From NCBI RefSeq assembly GCF_001205715.1, contig NZ_AQQZ01000007.1, positions 124,001 through 188,000 on the forward strand: a stretch of 64,000 nucleotides of DNA, in the 5' to 3' direction. This document shows, one piece after another, positions 10,419-19,567 of this stretch. Each line of letters opens with the position of its first letter. Position 1 is the stretch's first letter. The stretch comes from Pseudaestuariivita atlantica (lineage in GTDB: Bacteria; Pseudomonadota; Alphaproteobacteria; Rhodobacterales; Rhodobacteraceae). The position numbers and the translations under genes were made by a program. Below the pieces are notes generated by a model. The model was given only the letters and a program-made list of their open reading frames with translations, was not told where the DNA came from and searched no databases.

Positions 10419-10440
10419 TTTTTGCATACGATTGCAAAAA
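10419..10440. promoter_or_regulatory. AT-rich inverted repeat upstream of the ABC operon
   Basis: TTTTTGCA and TGCAAAAA form perfect 8-bp arms around TACGAT. This stands out in a GC-rich spacer and lies 76 bp before the ATPase start, where a promoter or operator is expected. Confidence 0.5.
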
Positions 10441-10445
10441 TACCC

Positions 10446-10481
10446 TTGCCAAGCATCGCGGGCCTGTGTCTAGCTTGGCAA
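10446..10481. promoter_or_regulatory. TTGCCAA sites 2 and 3, paired inverted repeat
   Basis: TTGCCAAGC at 10446-10454 and GCTTGGCAA at 10473-10481 form perfect 9-bp arms 18 bp apart. Each arm carries the core also present at 10375-10381. The second arm ends 34 bp before the start codon, a position suited to repression. Confidence 0.55.
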
Positions 10482-10515
10482 CACGCCGCGGCCTGTGCGG
10501 TGCAAGGGGGGAGTC

Positions 10516-11568
10516 ATGGCTGAAATCCAGCTGCGCAATCTGTCCAAGCGTTGGGGTTCCTTCGTTGGGGTCGACAATTTCGACCTGACGATCGCGGACC
10601 GCGAATTCCTCGTGCTCCTCGGCCCTTCGGGCTGCGGCAAGACCACCACGATGCGCATGATCGCGGGCCTCGAAGAGGTGACCGAGGGGGAGATCTGGAT
10701 CGGCGACCGCAAGGTCAACGACCTCGAACCCAAGGACCGCGACGTGGCGATGGTGTTCCAAAGCTACGGCCTTTACCCGAACATGAATGTCTACGACAAC
10801 ATCCGCTTCCCGCTGAAAGTGCGGAAGGTCGACAAGTCGGAACATGATGCGCGGGTGATGAAAGCCGCGGAAATGGTTGAACTCACGGACTTTCTGCACC
10901 GCAAGCCCGCCGCGCTTTCGGGCGGCCAGCGGCAGCGCGTGGCGTTGGCGCGCGCCATCGTGCGGGAGCCGAATGTCTTCCTGATGGACGAGCCGCTGTC
11001 GAACCTCGACGCCAAGCTGCGGGTCTCGACGCGGGCGCAGATCAAGAACCTCAGCCACGAATTGCAGGTCACCACCGTCTACGTGACCCACGACCAGATC
11101 GAGGCGATGACGCTCGCCGACCGGGTCGTCGTGATGAACGCGGGCGTGGTCCAGCAGGTTGGCAGCCCGACCGAGATCTATGACAACCCGGCCAACACCT
11201 TCGTGGCAGGCTTCATCGGGTCGCCCGCGATGAACCTGATCGACGGCCACCTCGCCGGTGGCCGCTTCACCGCGCAGGGGACCGAGGTGACGGGGCTGAA
11301 AGGCCCCGACGGCCCGGTGACGCTGGGCTTCCGGGCCGAGGACGCGACCGTGTCGAACGACACCAGCGGCCAGATCACCGCGCCCGCCTACTCGATGGAA
11401 CTGCTGGGCGACGCCACCATGGTCACCGTCCGCGTCGACGGCCAGCAGGTGAACGTGAAGGCAAGCAAGGAATACCGTGCCGAGATCGGCGATACCGTGT
11501 CCATCTCGGTCCCGCCGGAGATCTGCCACCTGTTCGACAGGCAAAGCGGCGCACGAATAGCGGTATAG
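10516..11568 (+). CDS. Carbohydrate-type ABC transporter ATPase (MalK/UgpC type)
   Basis: This 350-aa ATPase has Walker [10 protein letters not shown]-loop FQSYGLYPNM, signature [14 protein letters not shown], Walker B FLMDEPLSNLD and switch VTHDQIEAMT. A C-terminal TOBE domain carries the EIYDNPANTFVAGFIGSPAMN stretch that is typical of MalK/UgpC-like proteins. It is the first gene of the long operon. The gene order ATPase, binding protein, permease, permease is a common sugar or polyol importer layout. It has a good Shine-Dalgarno (gggggag) and sits behind the TTGCCAA cluster. The substrate cannot be read from this subunit. Confidence 0.93.
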   Translation: MAEIQLRNLSKRWGSFVGVDNFDLTIADREFLVLLGPSGCGKTTTMRMIAGLEEVTEGEIWIGDRKVNDLEPKDRDVAMVFQSYGLYPNMNVYDNIRFPLKVRKVDKSEHDARVMKAAEMVELTDFLHRKPAALSGGQRQRVALARAIVREPNVFLMDEPLSNLDAKLRVSTRAQIKNLSHELQVTTVYVTHDQIEAMTLADRVVVMNAGVVQQVGSPTEIYDNPANTFVAGFIGSPAMNLIDGHLAGGRFTAQGTEVTGLKGPDGPVTLGFRAEDATVSNDTSGQITAPAYSMELLGDATMVTVRVDGQQVNVKASKEYRAEIGDTVSISVPPEICHLFDRQSGARIAV

Positions 11569-11582
11569 GCCGCAAAGGGTTT

Positions 11583-11633
11583 CCCGGCCGCGAACGGCCG
11601 GGGGAACGGGGTGCGTGCTTCGAAGGCGCACCC
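11583..11633 (+). other. Two hairpins between the ATPase and binding-protein genes
   Basis: The first hairpin is CCCGGCCG/CGGCCGGG with a CGAA loop (11583-11602). The second is GGGTGCG/CGCACCC (11609-11633). They may protect the mRNA or set different levels of ATPase and binding protein. Confidence 0.5.
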
Positions 11634-11656
11634 GATCAACCAGGGAGAGACTGAAG

Positions 11657-12895
11657 ATGTTCATGAAGAAAGTCGCACTGGCCGCGATCCTCGCGACCAC
11701 CTCGACGATGGCCTATGCCGACGGGCATGGCTGCTCGATCAACGCACGCGTGTCGATCGTCGGCAACGAATTCCCGGCGATCCAGACCGTGGGTGCGGGC
11801 GCGCAGGAATGTTCCGGCGCCGAAGTGACCACCAACCTCACCGCCGACCACCAGAAGATCAACGTGGCGGGCATGTCGGGCAACCCGGCGGAATACACCT
11901 CGGCGATCATCGCCAACTCCTCCATCGTGGCGCTGATGAACGAAGACGTCATCCGCCCGCTGGATGACCTGGTGGCCAAGCACGGCGACGGCATCAAGCC
12001 GAACCAGCTGATCACCATCAACGGCAAGGTGATGGCGGTGGCGTTCATGGCGAACGCGCAGCACCTCGTCTACCGCGCGGACCTGCTGGAAAAAGCGGGC
12101 CTCGAAGTTCCGACCACCTATGAAGACATGCTGGCCGCCGCCAAGGTCCTGCGCGACCAGGGCCTGGCCGAGAACCCCGTGGGCGGTGCCTACAAGGCGG
12201 GCTGGAACCTCGCACAGGAATTCAACAACATGTTCCTGGGCTACGGCGGGTCGCACTTCAAGGACGGCTCGGCCGAGCCGAACGTGAACTCCGAAGCCGG
12301 CATCAAGGCGCTGGAAATGATGAAGGCGCTGTCGGAATACATGAACCCCGACTTCCTGACGCATGACTCCAACGCCACCAACGCGGAATTCCGCGCCGGC
12401 AACGTCGCGGTCATGAACATGTGGGGCTCGCGCGCCGCAACCATGACCGACGCCGAAGGCGTGCCGCAGGAAGTCGTCGACGGGTTCGCAATCGCGGGTC
12501 CGATGACCGTGGGCGGTGGCTCGATCCCGGCCTCGACCCTGTGGTGGGACGGCTGGACCGTCGCCAAGAACATCAGCGACGAAGAGGCCGAGGCCACCTT
12601 CATCGCGATGAAGCACGCGATCCGTCCGGAAATCCTCGAGGATGAAGAAGTCGCCAAGCAGGCCGTGTGGCTGATCGACGGCTACGAGCCGACCGAGGCC
12701 GCCGTGGGCGTGTTCGCCGCCGCGCAAGCCAACACCATCCCGTACCCGATGCTGCCCTACATGGGCCTGATGCACACCGCCCTCGGCGCTGAGCTGACGG
12801 ACTTCATGAACGGCTCGGAATCGGCGGAACAGGCGCTGGCCGACGTCGAAGCGGCCTACACCGCCGCCGCCAAGGAAAAGGGCTTCCTGCAGTAA
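11657..12895 (+). CDS. ABC transporter solute-binding protein (family 1, sugar/polyol type)
   Basis: This 412-aa periplasmic protein has an N-terminal signal (MFMKKVALAAILATTSTMAYA) and likely cleavage after AYA. The mature chain has the family layout NGKVMAVAFMANAQHLVYRADLLEKAG in the first lobe. It continues with LLEKAGLEVPTTYEDMLAAAKVL and a later VAVMNMWGSRA core. Two cysteines (HGCSIN and QECSGA) near the mature N-terminus could form a disulfide. A Shine-Dalgarno gggagag lies 7 bp before the ATG at 11657; the ATG at 11663 is a close alternative. It is probably the most abundant product of the operon, given the hairpins around it. Confidence 0.9.
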   Translation: MFMKKVALAAILATTSTMAYADGHGCSINARVSIVGNEFPAIQTVGAGAQECSGAEVTTNLTADHQKINVAGMSGNPAEYTSAIIANSSIVALMNEDVIRPLDDLVAKHGDGIKPNQLITINGKVMAVAFMANAQHLVYRADLLEKAGLEVPTTYEDMLAAAKVLRDQGLAENPVGGAYKAGWNLAQEFNNMFLGYGGSHFKDGSAEPNVNSEAGIKALEMMKALSEYMNPDFLTHDSNATNAEFRAGNVAVMNMWGSRAATMTDAEGVPQEVVDGFAIAGPMTVGGGSIPASTLWWDGWTVAKNISDEEAEATFIAMKHAIRPEILEDEEVAKQAVWLIDGYEPTEAAVGVFAAAQANTIPYPMLPYMGLMHTALGAELTDFMNGSESAEQALADVEAAYTAAAKEKGFLQ

Positions 12896-12907
12896 GGACG
12901 CCTCACC

Positions 12908-12932
12908 GGGTGCGCGGGCGATCCGCGCACCC
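12908..12932 (+). other. Intergenic hairpin after the binding-protein gene
   Basis: A perfect 10-bp stem, GGGTGCGCGG/CCGCGCACCC, has a 5-nt loop and no U-tract. In ABC operons such stems often stabilise the upstream binding-protein mRNA. Confidence 0.6.
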
Positions 12933-12968
12933 ATCCATCCCCGCACCTCCTCCGATCCGGTCAGGTCC

Positions 12969-13997
12969 ATGAAACACCGCACGTTCTTCTGGTTCTTCCT
13001 GCCCACGGCATTGGCCATGCTGGTGTTCATCGCCGCCCCGCTGGTGTCGATCATCATGCAATCGGTGTTTGTCCCGCACGAGGCGGTGCTGATCGAATCC
13101 GAGAACTGCGGCCCCTTCGGCTGCACCAAGTCCACCACGGTCGACCAGGAGGCCACCGCGCAACTGCGCGCCGACCAGCCGCTGGGCCGGTTCGTGGGCT
13201 TTGACATCTATAAAGACCGCGGTCACCTCGCCACCGCCGAAGTCGGCAACGCATGGCGGTCGTCTGACAGTTTTGGCGATTTCTTCTCCGCCCTCGGCAA
13301 CCTGCCGTTCTATCGCTCGCTCGCTTTCACCCTGACCTACACCTTCGTCTGCACGCCGCTTCTGATCATGCTGGGCTTTGCCATCGCCGTGGGGGTCAAT
13401 TCGCTGAACAAGGCGGTGAAGGGCTTCGTGATCTTCTTCTCGCTCTTGCCCATGATCGTGACGCCGCTGGTCGGCGCGCTGGTCCTCTTCTGGATGGTCG
13501 ACAGTCGCGGCATCCTCGGCAACTTCCTGTCCTACCTCGCCAATGATCCGACCCTGTCGCTGAAGGCGTCGACGCCGCTGATGTGGATCTCGCTGATCGT
13601 CTACGGCATCTGGTCGTCCGCGCCCTTCGCCTTCGTCGTGTTCTACGCAGGCCTGCAAACCGTGCCGCAGGACACGCTGGAATCCGCGCAGATCGACGGC
13701 GCGACGCGCTGGCAGCAGATCCGATACGTCATCATCCCGCACCTGATGCCGCTGGTGACCTTCGTGGCGCTCATCCAGCTGATGGACAACTTCCGCGTGT
13801 TCGAACCGATCATCGGCTTCTCGGCCGAGGCGCACGCCACCTCGCTCAGCTGGATCATCTTCAACGACCTCGGTGGCGAGACACGCCAGTTGACCGCCGC
13901 CGCGACCACCTCGGTTCTGACGGTGATCGGTGTCGCGATCCTGCTCAGCCCCGTGCTTGTACGCACTTGGCGCGACTTCAAAGGGAAGGCGCACTGA
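12969..13997 (+). CDS. ABC transporter permease (MalF/UgpA type)
   Basis: This 342-aa permease starts with a membrane segment at about 5-27 (FWFFLPTALAMLVFIAAPLV). A periplasmic loop of roughly 80 residues follows, holding the cysteines of SENCGPFGCTKS, and then about five more membrane segments. The EAA loop reads TLESAQIDGATRWQQIRYVIIPHLMPL, which binds the ATPase. The loop between the first and second segments is longer than in many MalF-like proteins of this family and may touch the binding protein. It is followed after 1 bp by the partner permease. Confidence 0.9.
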   Translation: MKHRTFFWFFLPTALAMLVFIAAPLVSIIMQSVFVPHEAVLIESENCGPFGCTKSTTVDQEATAQLRADQPLGRFVGFDIYKDRGHLATAEVGNAWRSSDSFGDFFSALGNLPFYRSLAFTLTYTFVCTPLLIMLGFAIAVGVNSLNKAVKGFVIFFSLLPMIVTPLVGALVLFWMVDSRGILGNFLSYLANDPTLSLKASTPLMWISLIVYGIWSSAPFAFVVFYAGLQTVPQDTLESAQIDGATRWQQIRYVIIPHLMPLVTFVALIQLMDNFRVFEPIIGFSAEAHATSLSWIIFNDLGGETRQLTAAATTSVLTVIGVAILLSPVLVRTWRDFKGKAH

Positions 13998-13998
13998 C

Positions 13999-14880
13999 AT
14001 GTCCACGCAAGCCAAATACCGCCCCACGTGGCTCAAGATCGGATCGGTCGTCTTCATCGCCGTCTGGCTGATCATCGCCGCCTTCCCGTTCATCTGGACG
14101 CTCTGGGGCTCCTTCAAGATCGAGCTCGACTTCTTCTCGATCGCCGACTGGACCAACGCCTTCTACGGCCGCAATACCGAGGCGACCTATGGCAGCCCGT
14201 TCACGCTTGCCGGGTACGAAGGCGCGTGGATCAAGGAAGGGTTCGGCCAGAACGTCATCAACACCTTCATCGTGTGCTTCTTCGTGGTCGCCACGTCGCT
14301 GACCATCGGAACGCTGGGCGCCTATGCCCTGTCGCGGTCGTCCTACAATTACGTCTTCTGGCTGCTCATCACCGCGCTGATCTTCCGCGCGATCCCGCCG
14401 ATCACGCTGGTCTCGGGCTACCTGCCGCCCTTCTTCCAGTATAACGTCTGGGGGTTCCTGCCGACGGCGATCATCGTGCTGGTGGCGATTAACCAGCCCT
14501 TCACCCTTTGGATGCTCAACTCCTTCTTCCAGAAGATCCCGCAGGACCTAGACGAGAGCGCCAAGGTCGATGGCTGCACCCAGTTCCAGGCGTTCCGGCT
14601 GGTCATCATGCCGGTCATGTGGCCCGGCGTGATCACCACGGGGCTGTTTTCATTCCTTCTGGCCTATAACGACTTCGCCGTGACCTCGATGCTGCTGGCG
14701 GAATCGAACCGGACGATGATCCCGGCGATCAACGCCTTCCTCGGCACCACCCAGACTGAGGGCAACGTGATGTTCGCCGTTGCCGCCGTGGTGTCGGCCA
14801 CCGTGCCGCTCTTCATCCTCGTGATGTTCTTCCAGCGCCAGATCGTGTCGGGCCTGACTGCGGGCGCGGTCAAGGGTTAG
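13999..14880 (+). CDS. ABC transporter permease (MalG/UgpE type)
   Basis: This 293-aa partner permease has a first membrane segment at about residues 16-36 (VVFIAAWLIIAAFPFIWTLW-like). An EAA loop reads DLDESAKVDGCTQFQAFRLVIMPVMWPG, and the C-terminal helix is SATVPLFILVMFFQRQIV. The ending QIVSGLTAGAVKG is typical of MalG-like carbohydrate permeases. The start at 13999 follows the preceding stop with one base between. With the other permease it forms the channel for the unknown solute. Confidence 0.9.
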   Translation: MSTQAKYRPTWLKIGSVVFIAVWLIIAAFPFIWTLWGSFKIELDFFSIADWTNAFYGRNTEATYGSPFTLAGYEGAWIKEGFGQNVINTFIVCFFVVATSLTIGTLGAYALSRSSYNYVFWLLITALIFRAIPPITLVSGYLPPFFQYNVWGFLPTAIIVLVAINQPFTLWMLNSFFQKIPQDLDESAKVDGCTQFQAFRLVIMPVMWPGVITTGLFSFLLAYNDFAVTSMLLAESNRTMIPAINAFLGTTQTEGNVMFAVAAVVSATVPLFILVMFFQRQIVSGLTAGAVKG

Positions 14881-14895
14881 GGCGGGGCAGGGCGC

Positions 14896-15846
14896 ATGCA
14901 AACCAACCGCGATGCCCTGCGCGCCTACGTGCAATCGTATGCAAGTGCCGATCCCTCGGCGCACCTTGCGGCCGCCGACGCCTTCTTCGCGCCCGATGCC
15001 ACCTGCCACATCGTGCACCCCTTCAACGAGACGCCCTATATCACGCTTCTCGACAGCCTGCACCGCAGCTTCTCGACCCTGACCAGGGCCGATTACATCG
15101 CGATGGCGGGCAGGGAGTGGGTGTCGAACACCGGCTACTTCAGCGGCCAGTTCGACGCGCCGTGGCTGGGGATCGCACCGACGGGCGAACTCGCATGGCT
15201 CCGCTTCGGCGAGTTTCACCGGATGGACGCGGGCCGCGCGGTCGAAAGCTACATCTTCCTCGACATCCCCGAACTGATGATCGCCTGCGGCCAGTGGCCC
15301 ATCACCCACAGCCCCGGCGACACGCGCGGTTTCACCGGCATCCAGCCCGGCCCCATGACGCAGGACGGCCTGCAATGGTCCGCGCAAGACACCGCCCGCA
15401 GCCAATCCTCCTACCGGATGGTCACCGACATGCTCGCCGGCCTCGCCACGCCCGACGAGGCATGGCGCCCCTACTGGCACGACCACATGATCTGGTACGG
15501 CCCCGGCGCCTTCGGCTCCTTCGTCGGCATCGAAGGGTTCCAGCGCTTCCAGGTCCCCTTCGAAAGCGCGTTCGACGGCTGGTCCGGCGGCAGCGCGGGC
15601 AACGGCATGACCGAACATTTCTGCCGCTTTGGCGATGGCGACTACGTCTGCTCGGGCGGCTGGCCGTCGCTCACGGGCGTGCAGGTCGGGTCCTTCCTCG
15701 ACCAGCCTCCAAGCGGCAAACGCCTCTACATGCGCGTCTGCGACTGGTGGCGGCGCGAGGGCGATAAACTTCGCGAAAACTGGGTTTTCGTCGACATTCC
15801 TCATGTCCTGCTCCAACTCGACGTCGACCTGCTGGAGGCACCCTGA
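14896..15846 (+). CDS. SnoaL/NTF2-like protein with two domains (paralogue 1)
   Basis: This 316-aa protein is made of two tandem SnoaL-type (NTF2 fold) domains, at about residues 5-140 and 165-305. Each ends in the same pattern: an aromatic/Gly segment (WLGIAPTG), then R-F-x-E-F-H-R-M-D, then a final W/F-V-x-x-D-I-P strand. The final strand reads VFVDIPHVLLQLDVDLL in the second domain. The family includes polyketide cyclases, ester cyclases and small isomerases that act on cyclic or enolisable substrates. No signal peptide is seen, so it works in the cytoplasm. It is the first of four paralogues in the operon and its real reaction is unknown. Confidence 0.75.
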   Translation: MQTNRDALRAYVQSYASADPSAHLAAADAFFAPDATCHIVHPFNETPYITLLDSLHRSFSTLTRADYIAMAGREWVSNTGYFSGQFDAPWLGIAPTGELAWLRFGEFHRMDAGRAVESYIFLDIPELMIACGQWPITHSPGDTRGFTGIQPGPMTQDGLQWSAQDTARSQSSYRMVTDMLAGLATPDEAWRPYWHDHMIWYGPGAFGSFVGIEGFQRFQVPFESAFDGWSGGSAGNGMTEHFCRFGDGDYVCSGGWPSLTGVQVGSFLDQPPSGKRLYMRVCDWWRREGDKLRENWVFVDIPHVLLQLDVDLLEAP

Positions 15847-15849
15847 TGT

Positions 15850-15885
15850 CTTCTTCTCTTCCCAAATATGTCCGCCGGAGGCTCC
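15850..15885 (-). repeat. Dispersed 36-nt intergenic repeat, copy 1
   Basis: On the minus strand the unit starts GGAGCCTCCGGCGGACATAT and ends GGGAAGAGAAGAAG. The same unit recurs at 35012 and 56111. Here it lies 4 bp after the stop of the first SnoaL gene, inside the operon. Confidence 0.8.
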
Positions 15886-15916
15886 CGCGGCCCGCCACCC
15901 AACCCCGAGGTCTCAC

Positions 15917-16441
15917 ATGACAGGCGCACGCCCCGAACAGGCGGTCCTCACCCGCGATACCGACATGTCGAAAACGGCAGAAACCCGTGCCGTGATCGAA
16001 GGCATGGTCGATGGCCTGAACGACCACCGCATCGCCGATATCGGCGAGTTCTTCGCCCAATCCTTCCGCTGGATGGGCAATACCGGCTGCGGGACCAAGA
16101 TCGGTTTGCAAGCCTTTCAGGACAATTGGCAAAAACCGTTCCAGGCCGCCTTCCACGACAAGGTCTGCATCGACGAGGCACGCCTCTACATGGGCGAATG
16201 GGCCGCCGCCTTCGGCAGGCAGGAAGCCACCCACGGCGGCACCTTCATGGGCATCGCGCCCACCGGCAAGCGGATCGAGATCCGGTACATGGATTTCTGG
16301 AAGGTCGAGGACGGCCGCATCACCGACAATTACGTGATGGTCGACTTCCCGCATGTCCTCTCTCAACTGGGTGTCGACGTCTTCGACGGCGAAGGCTGGG
16401 AAGCCTTCGACCGTGGCGACAGGACGCCACCCACCCCCTAG
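15917..16441 (+). CDS. SnoaL/NTF2-like protein with one domain (paralogue 2)
   Basis: This 174-aa protein has one SnoaL domain at about residues 15-165. It shows the family pattern [20 protein letters not shown], then [21 protein letters not shown]. The ending matches those of paralogues 1 and 3. An in-frame ATG at 15965 ([10 protein letters not shown]) is an alternative start, and the upstream 16 residues are poorly conserved-looking. It is separated from its neighbours by two repeat elements, unlike the tightly overlapped genes downstream. Function is unknown beyond the fold-level inference of an isomerase or cyclase. Confidence 0.72.
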   Translation: MTGARPEQAVLTRDTDMSKTAETRAVIEGMVDGLNDHRIADIGEFFAQSFRWMGNTGCGTKIGLQAFQDNWQKPFQAAFHDKVCIDEARLYMGEWAAAFGRQEATHGGTFMGIAPTGKRIEIRYMDFWKVEDGRITDNYVMVDFPHVLSQLGVDVFDGEGWEAFDRGDRTPPTP

Positions 16442-16449
16442 ACACGCCG

Positions 16450-16468
16450 CCCCGGACTTGATCCGGGG
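16450..16468. repeat. Palindromic intergenic repeat CCCCGGA-N5-TCCGGGG
   Basis: Seven-base arms flank CTTGA. Read as protein in one frame it gives APDLIRG, which I recall as a frequent intergenic repeat in alphaproteobacteria. It lies between the second SnoaL gene and the HisD-like gene. Confidence 0.75.
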
Positions 16469-16493
16469 CCTCCACGCCAAAAGGAGCCCGCAC

Positions 16494-17804
16494 ATGGCCA
16501 TCACCCATCTGAAGACCGCCAAATCCGATGCCGACCGCGCTGAAGACGACAGCAAGGTGCGCGCCATCGTCGAACAGACGCTCAAGGATATCGAAGAGGG
16601 CGGCGATGCCACGGTCCGCACCCTGTCCGAGAAGTTCGACAATTACGCACCGGAAAGCTTCAGACTGTCCCAGGCCCAGATCGATGAACTGATGGCCGAA
16701 GTCTCTCCGCGCGACATGGAGGACATCAAGTTCGCGCAGGAGCAGGTGCGCAAGTTCGCGCAGGCGCAGCGCGACAGCATGCTGGATATCGAGGTGGAGC
16801 CGATGCCCGGCGTGATCCTCGGCCACCGCAACATCCCCGTTCAATCGGTGGGGTGCTACGTGCCGGGCGGCAAGTTCCCGATGGTCGCCTCGGCGCACAT
16901 GTCGGTCGCCACCGCCTCGGTCGCGGGCGTGCCGCGCATCATCGCCGCCACTCCGCCGTGGCAGGGCAAACCGAACCCCGCCGTGGTGACCGCGATGCAC
17001 CTTGGCGGCGCACATGAGATCTACGTCTTGGGTGGTATCCAGGCCGTGGGCGCGATGGCGATCGGGACGGAGACGATCGACCCCGTGCACATGCTCGTCG
17101 GCCCCGGCAACGCCTTCGTGGCCGAGGCGAAACGCCAGCTGTATGGCCGGGTCGGCATCGACCTCTTCGCAGGCCCGACCGAAACCATGGTGATCGCCGA
17201 CGACACCGTCGATGCCGAGATGTGCGCGACCGACCTTCTGGGGCAGGCCGAGCACGGCTACAACTCGCCCGCCGTTCTGGTCACCAATTCCGAGCGTCTG
17301 GCGAAGGAAACCCTGACCGAGATCGACCGCATCCTGCAGATCCTCCCCACCGCCGACACGGCGTCGAAATCGTGGGAGGAGTATGGCGAGGTGATCCTCT
17401 GCGACAGCTATGACGAGATGCTGGAGGTCGCGAACGATATCGCGTCGGAACACGTGCAGGTCATGACCGACCGGGACGACTGGTTCCTCGACAACATGCA
17501 CTCGTATGGCGCGCTGTTCCTCGGGCCGCGCACCAACGTGGCGAACGGCGACAAGGTGATCGGCACCAACCACACGCTGCCGACCAAGAAGGCGGGGCGC
17601 TATACCGGCGGGCTGTGGGTCGGCAAGTTCCTGAAAACGCACTCTTATCAAAAAGTGACGACGGACGAGGCGGCGGCGGAAATCGGCGCCTATTGCTCGC
17701 GCCTGTGCCTGCTGGAAGGGTTCGTGGGCCATGCCGAACAGGCCAACGTGCGCGTGCGCCGGTATGGCGGGCAGAACGTGCCCTATGGCGGCGCGGCGGA
17801 GTGA
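16494..17804 (+). CDS. Histidinol-dehydrogenase-family oxidoreductase (HisD/HpsN-like)
   Basis: This 436-aa NAD-dependent dehydrogenase of the HisD superfamily has the segments [59 protein letters not shown] and [21 protein letters not shown]. These align with the NAD-binding and zinc-binding core. True HisD genes normally sit with histidine genes. This one is embedded in a catabolic operon and resembles the HpsN group (sulfopropanediol dehydrogenases), though from memory only. The likely role is two-step oxidation of an alcohol to a carboxylate. The next gene overlaps it by 4 bp (GTGA). Confidence 0.82.
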   Translation: MAITHLKTAKSDADRAEDDSKVRAIVEQTLKDIEEGGDATVRTLSEKFDNYAPESFRLSQAQIDELMAEVSPRDMEDIKFAQEQVRKFAQAQRDSMLDIEVEPMPGVILGHRNIPVQSVGCYVPGGKFPMVASAHMSVATASVAGVPRIIAATPPWQGKPNPAVVTAMHLGGAHEIYVLGGIQAVGAMAIGTETIDPVHMLVGPGNAFVAEAKRQLYGRVGIDLFAGPTETMVIADDTVDAEMCATDLLGQAEHGYNSPAVLVTNSERLAKETLTEIDRILQILPTADTASKSWEEYGEVILCDSYDEMLEVANDIASEHVQVMTDRDDWFLDNMHSYGALFLGPRTNVANGDKVIGTNHTLPTKKAGRYTGGLWVGKFLKTHSYQKVTTDEAAAEIGAYCSRLCLLEGFVGHAEQANVRVRRYGGQNVPYGGAAE

Positions 17805-18805
17805 GCGCAGCCGCGCATAAGGCGGCGCTTCAGCCGTTCCGCGCGGCCCTTGCGCAAGGCGACCCGGCGGCGGCGCGGGAGGCGTTCATCGCCGCCTGCG
17901 CGCCAGACGTTCTGGGCCGCTTCTGCCACCCGTTCGGGGACCTGACAGGGGCAGAGGCGATCTGGGAAAAGACCTTCGCGCCGCTCGGCACCGCATGGCC
18001 CGATCTGGAACGCCGCGACTGGATCGTGATTGCCGGTGAAGACGAGGACGGCGCAAGCTGGGTCGGCTGCGGCGGGACCTATGTCGGGCTGTTCGACGTG
18101 CCGTGGCTGGGCATTCCGCCAACCGGGCACCTTGCGCATATGCGGCTCCACGAGTTCTACCGGTTTGACGACGGAAAGATCATTGAAATTCAGGCCTTGT
18201 GGGACATACCTGAAGTGATGCTTCAGGCGCGGACCTGGCCGATGGCGCCGTCCCTGGGGCGCGAATGGAACGTTCCCGGACCGGCGACCTGCGACGGCCT
18301 CGGCCCTCATGACGCGGACCTGTCGGACACCTCCCGCTCCCATGTCATCGACATGCTGACAGCCATGTCCCGCCACCCGGCAGAGCCGCCCGACGCGATG
18401 GAAATGCCCCGGTTCTGGCACACGGACATGTCGTGGTACGGCCCCGCGGGCATCGGCACCGCGCGGGGGATCGACGGGTTCCGCAATCACCACCAGCGCC
18501 CTTTCCTTGCCGCCATGCCCGACCGGGGGCAGCACGCGGACGAGACCAGGCACCACTTCATCGCCGAAGGCGCCTATGTCGGCGTGACGGGCTGGCCCAA
18601 CATGGCACAGACGCTGACGGGGGGCGGCTGGCTTGGGCTGCCGGGGACGGGGCAGAAGGTCACCCTGCGAAGTCTCGATTTCTGGCGAATGGAGCGGGGA
18701 AAGATCCGGGAAAACTGGGTCTTGGTCGACCTTCTTCACCTTTACCACCAGTTGGGTATAGACGTGTTCCACCGCATGCGAGAGCTTCTGGGAGAGAGCC
18801 GATGA
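17801..18805 (+). CDS. SnoaL/NTF2-like protein with two domains (paralogue 3)
   Basis: This 334-aa protein is parallel to paralogue 1. The first domain ends [21 protein letters not shown] and the second ends [20 protein letters not shown], then [16 protein letters not shown]. The GTG start at 17801 overlaps the stop of the HisD-like gene, so the two are translationally coupled. No signal peptide or membrane segment is seen. The conserved D-F-x-R-M/V-E pattern across paralogues suggests a shared catalytic pocket. The reaction is not known; ring opening, lactone hydrolysis or isomerisation are possible. Confidence 0.75.
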   Translation: MSAAAHKAALQPFRAALAQGDPAAAREAFIAACAPDVLGRFCHPFGDLTGAEAIWEKTFAPLGTAWPDLERRDWIVIAGEDEDGASWVGCGGTYVGLFDVPWLGIPPTGHLAHMRLHEFYRFDDGKIIEIQALWDIPEVMLQARTWPMAPSLGREWNVPGPATCDGLGPHDADLSDTSRSHVIDMLTAMSRHPAEPPDAMEMPRFWHTDMSWYGPAGIGTARGIDGFRNHHQRPFLAAMPDRGQHADETRHHFIAEGAYVGVTGWPNMAQTLTGGGWLGLPGTGQKVTLRSLDFWRMERGKIRENWVLVDLLHLYHQLGIDVFHRMRELLGESR

Positions 18806-19566
18806 CCCTGCCGCACACCCCGTCCTTTTCACTTGAAGGCCGCCGCGCCCTTGTTGCCGGGGCTTCCTCGGGCATCGGGCTGGGCTGCGCCGTGGCGCTG
18901 GCCCGTGCAGGAGCTTCGGTGACGCTGGCCGCGCGGCGGGTCGACAAGCTGGAAGAGGCGGTTGCCGAGCTGAAGGCCGAAGGCTGCGAGGCCGACGCGC
19001 TGGCGATGGACGTGTCCGACATCCCGGCAACCGTGAAAAGCGTTGCGGAAACGGGGCCTTACGACATTCTCTTGAACTCCGCCGGATTGGCCCGCCACGG
19101 CCCTGCGCTGGAAACTACCGAAGAGGATTTCGACGCCGTCCAGTCACTGAACTTCAAGGGCGCGTATTTCCTGACGCAGGCGGTCGCCAAGGGGCTGATC
19201 GAGGCCGGGAAACCCGGATCGCTCATCAACATCACCAGCCAGATGGCGCAGGTCGGCGGGCAGGAGCGTGCCGTCTATTGCGGGACGAAACACGGCGTCG
19301 AAGGGTTCACCAAGGCGATGGCGATCGAATGGGGGCCGCACCAGATCCGCGTGAACTGCATCGCGCCGACCTTCATCGTCACCGAACTGACCAAGCCGAC
19401 TTTCGCGCGGCCCGAACTGAAGGCATGGGTCGAGGACAAGATCAAGCTGGGCCGCATCGGCGAGGTGGAGGATATCATGGGCGCGGTCGTGTACCTTGCC
19501 AGCGATGCCTCGGCGCTGGTGACCGGCACCTCGCTTCTGGTGGACGGGGGCTGGACGGCGGACTGA
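18802..19566 (+). CDS. Short-chain dehydrogenase/reductase (SDR)
   Basis: This 254-aa NAD(P)-dependent SDR carries the cofactor motif GASSGIG near residues 20-26, the NSAG strand motif and the catalytic tetrad elements. The tetrad elements are S in ITSQMAQVGG and the YCGTKHG motif giving Tyr and Lys. A final region is GTSLLVDGGWTAD. The N-terminal arginine after the first strand (AARR) favours NADP or NAD; I cannot decide. Its start overlaps the preceding stop (ATGA) and its stop is one base from the LacI start. With the HisD-like enzyme it probably oxidises two positions of the same substrate. Confidence 0.9.
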   Translation: MTLPHTPSFSLEGRRALVAGASSGIGLGCAVALARAGASVTLAARRVDKLEEAVAELKAEGCEADALAMDVSDIPATVKSVAETGPYDILLNSAGLARHGPALETTEEDFDAVQSLNFKGAYFLTQAVAKGLIEAGKPGSLINITSQMAQVGGQERAVYCGTKHGVEGFTKAMAIEWGPHQIRVNCIAPTFIVTELTKPTFARPELKAWVEDKIKLGRIGEVEDIMGAVVYLASDASALVTGTSLLVDGGWTAD

Positions 19567-19567
19567 C

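Noticed and set aside
16494-17804. Histidine biosynthesis hisD
   Set aside because: It lies in a catabolic operon with no other his genes; the HisD family also includes catabolic dehydrogenases.
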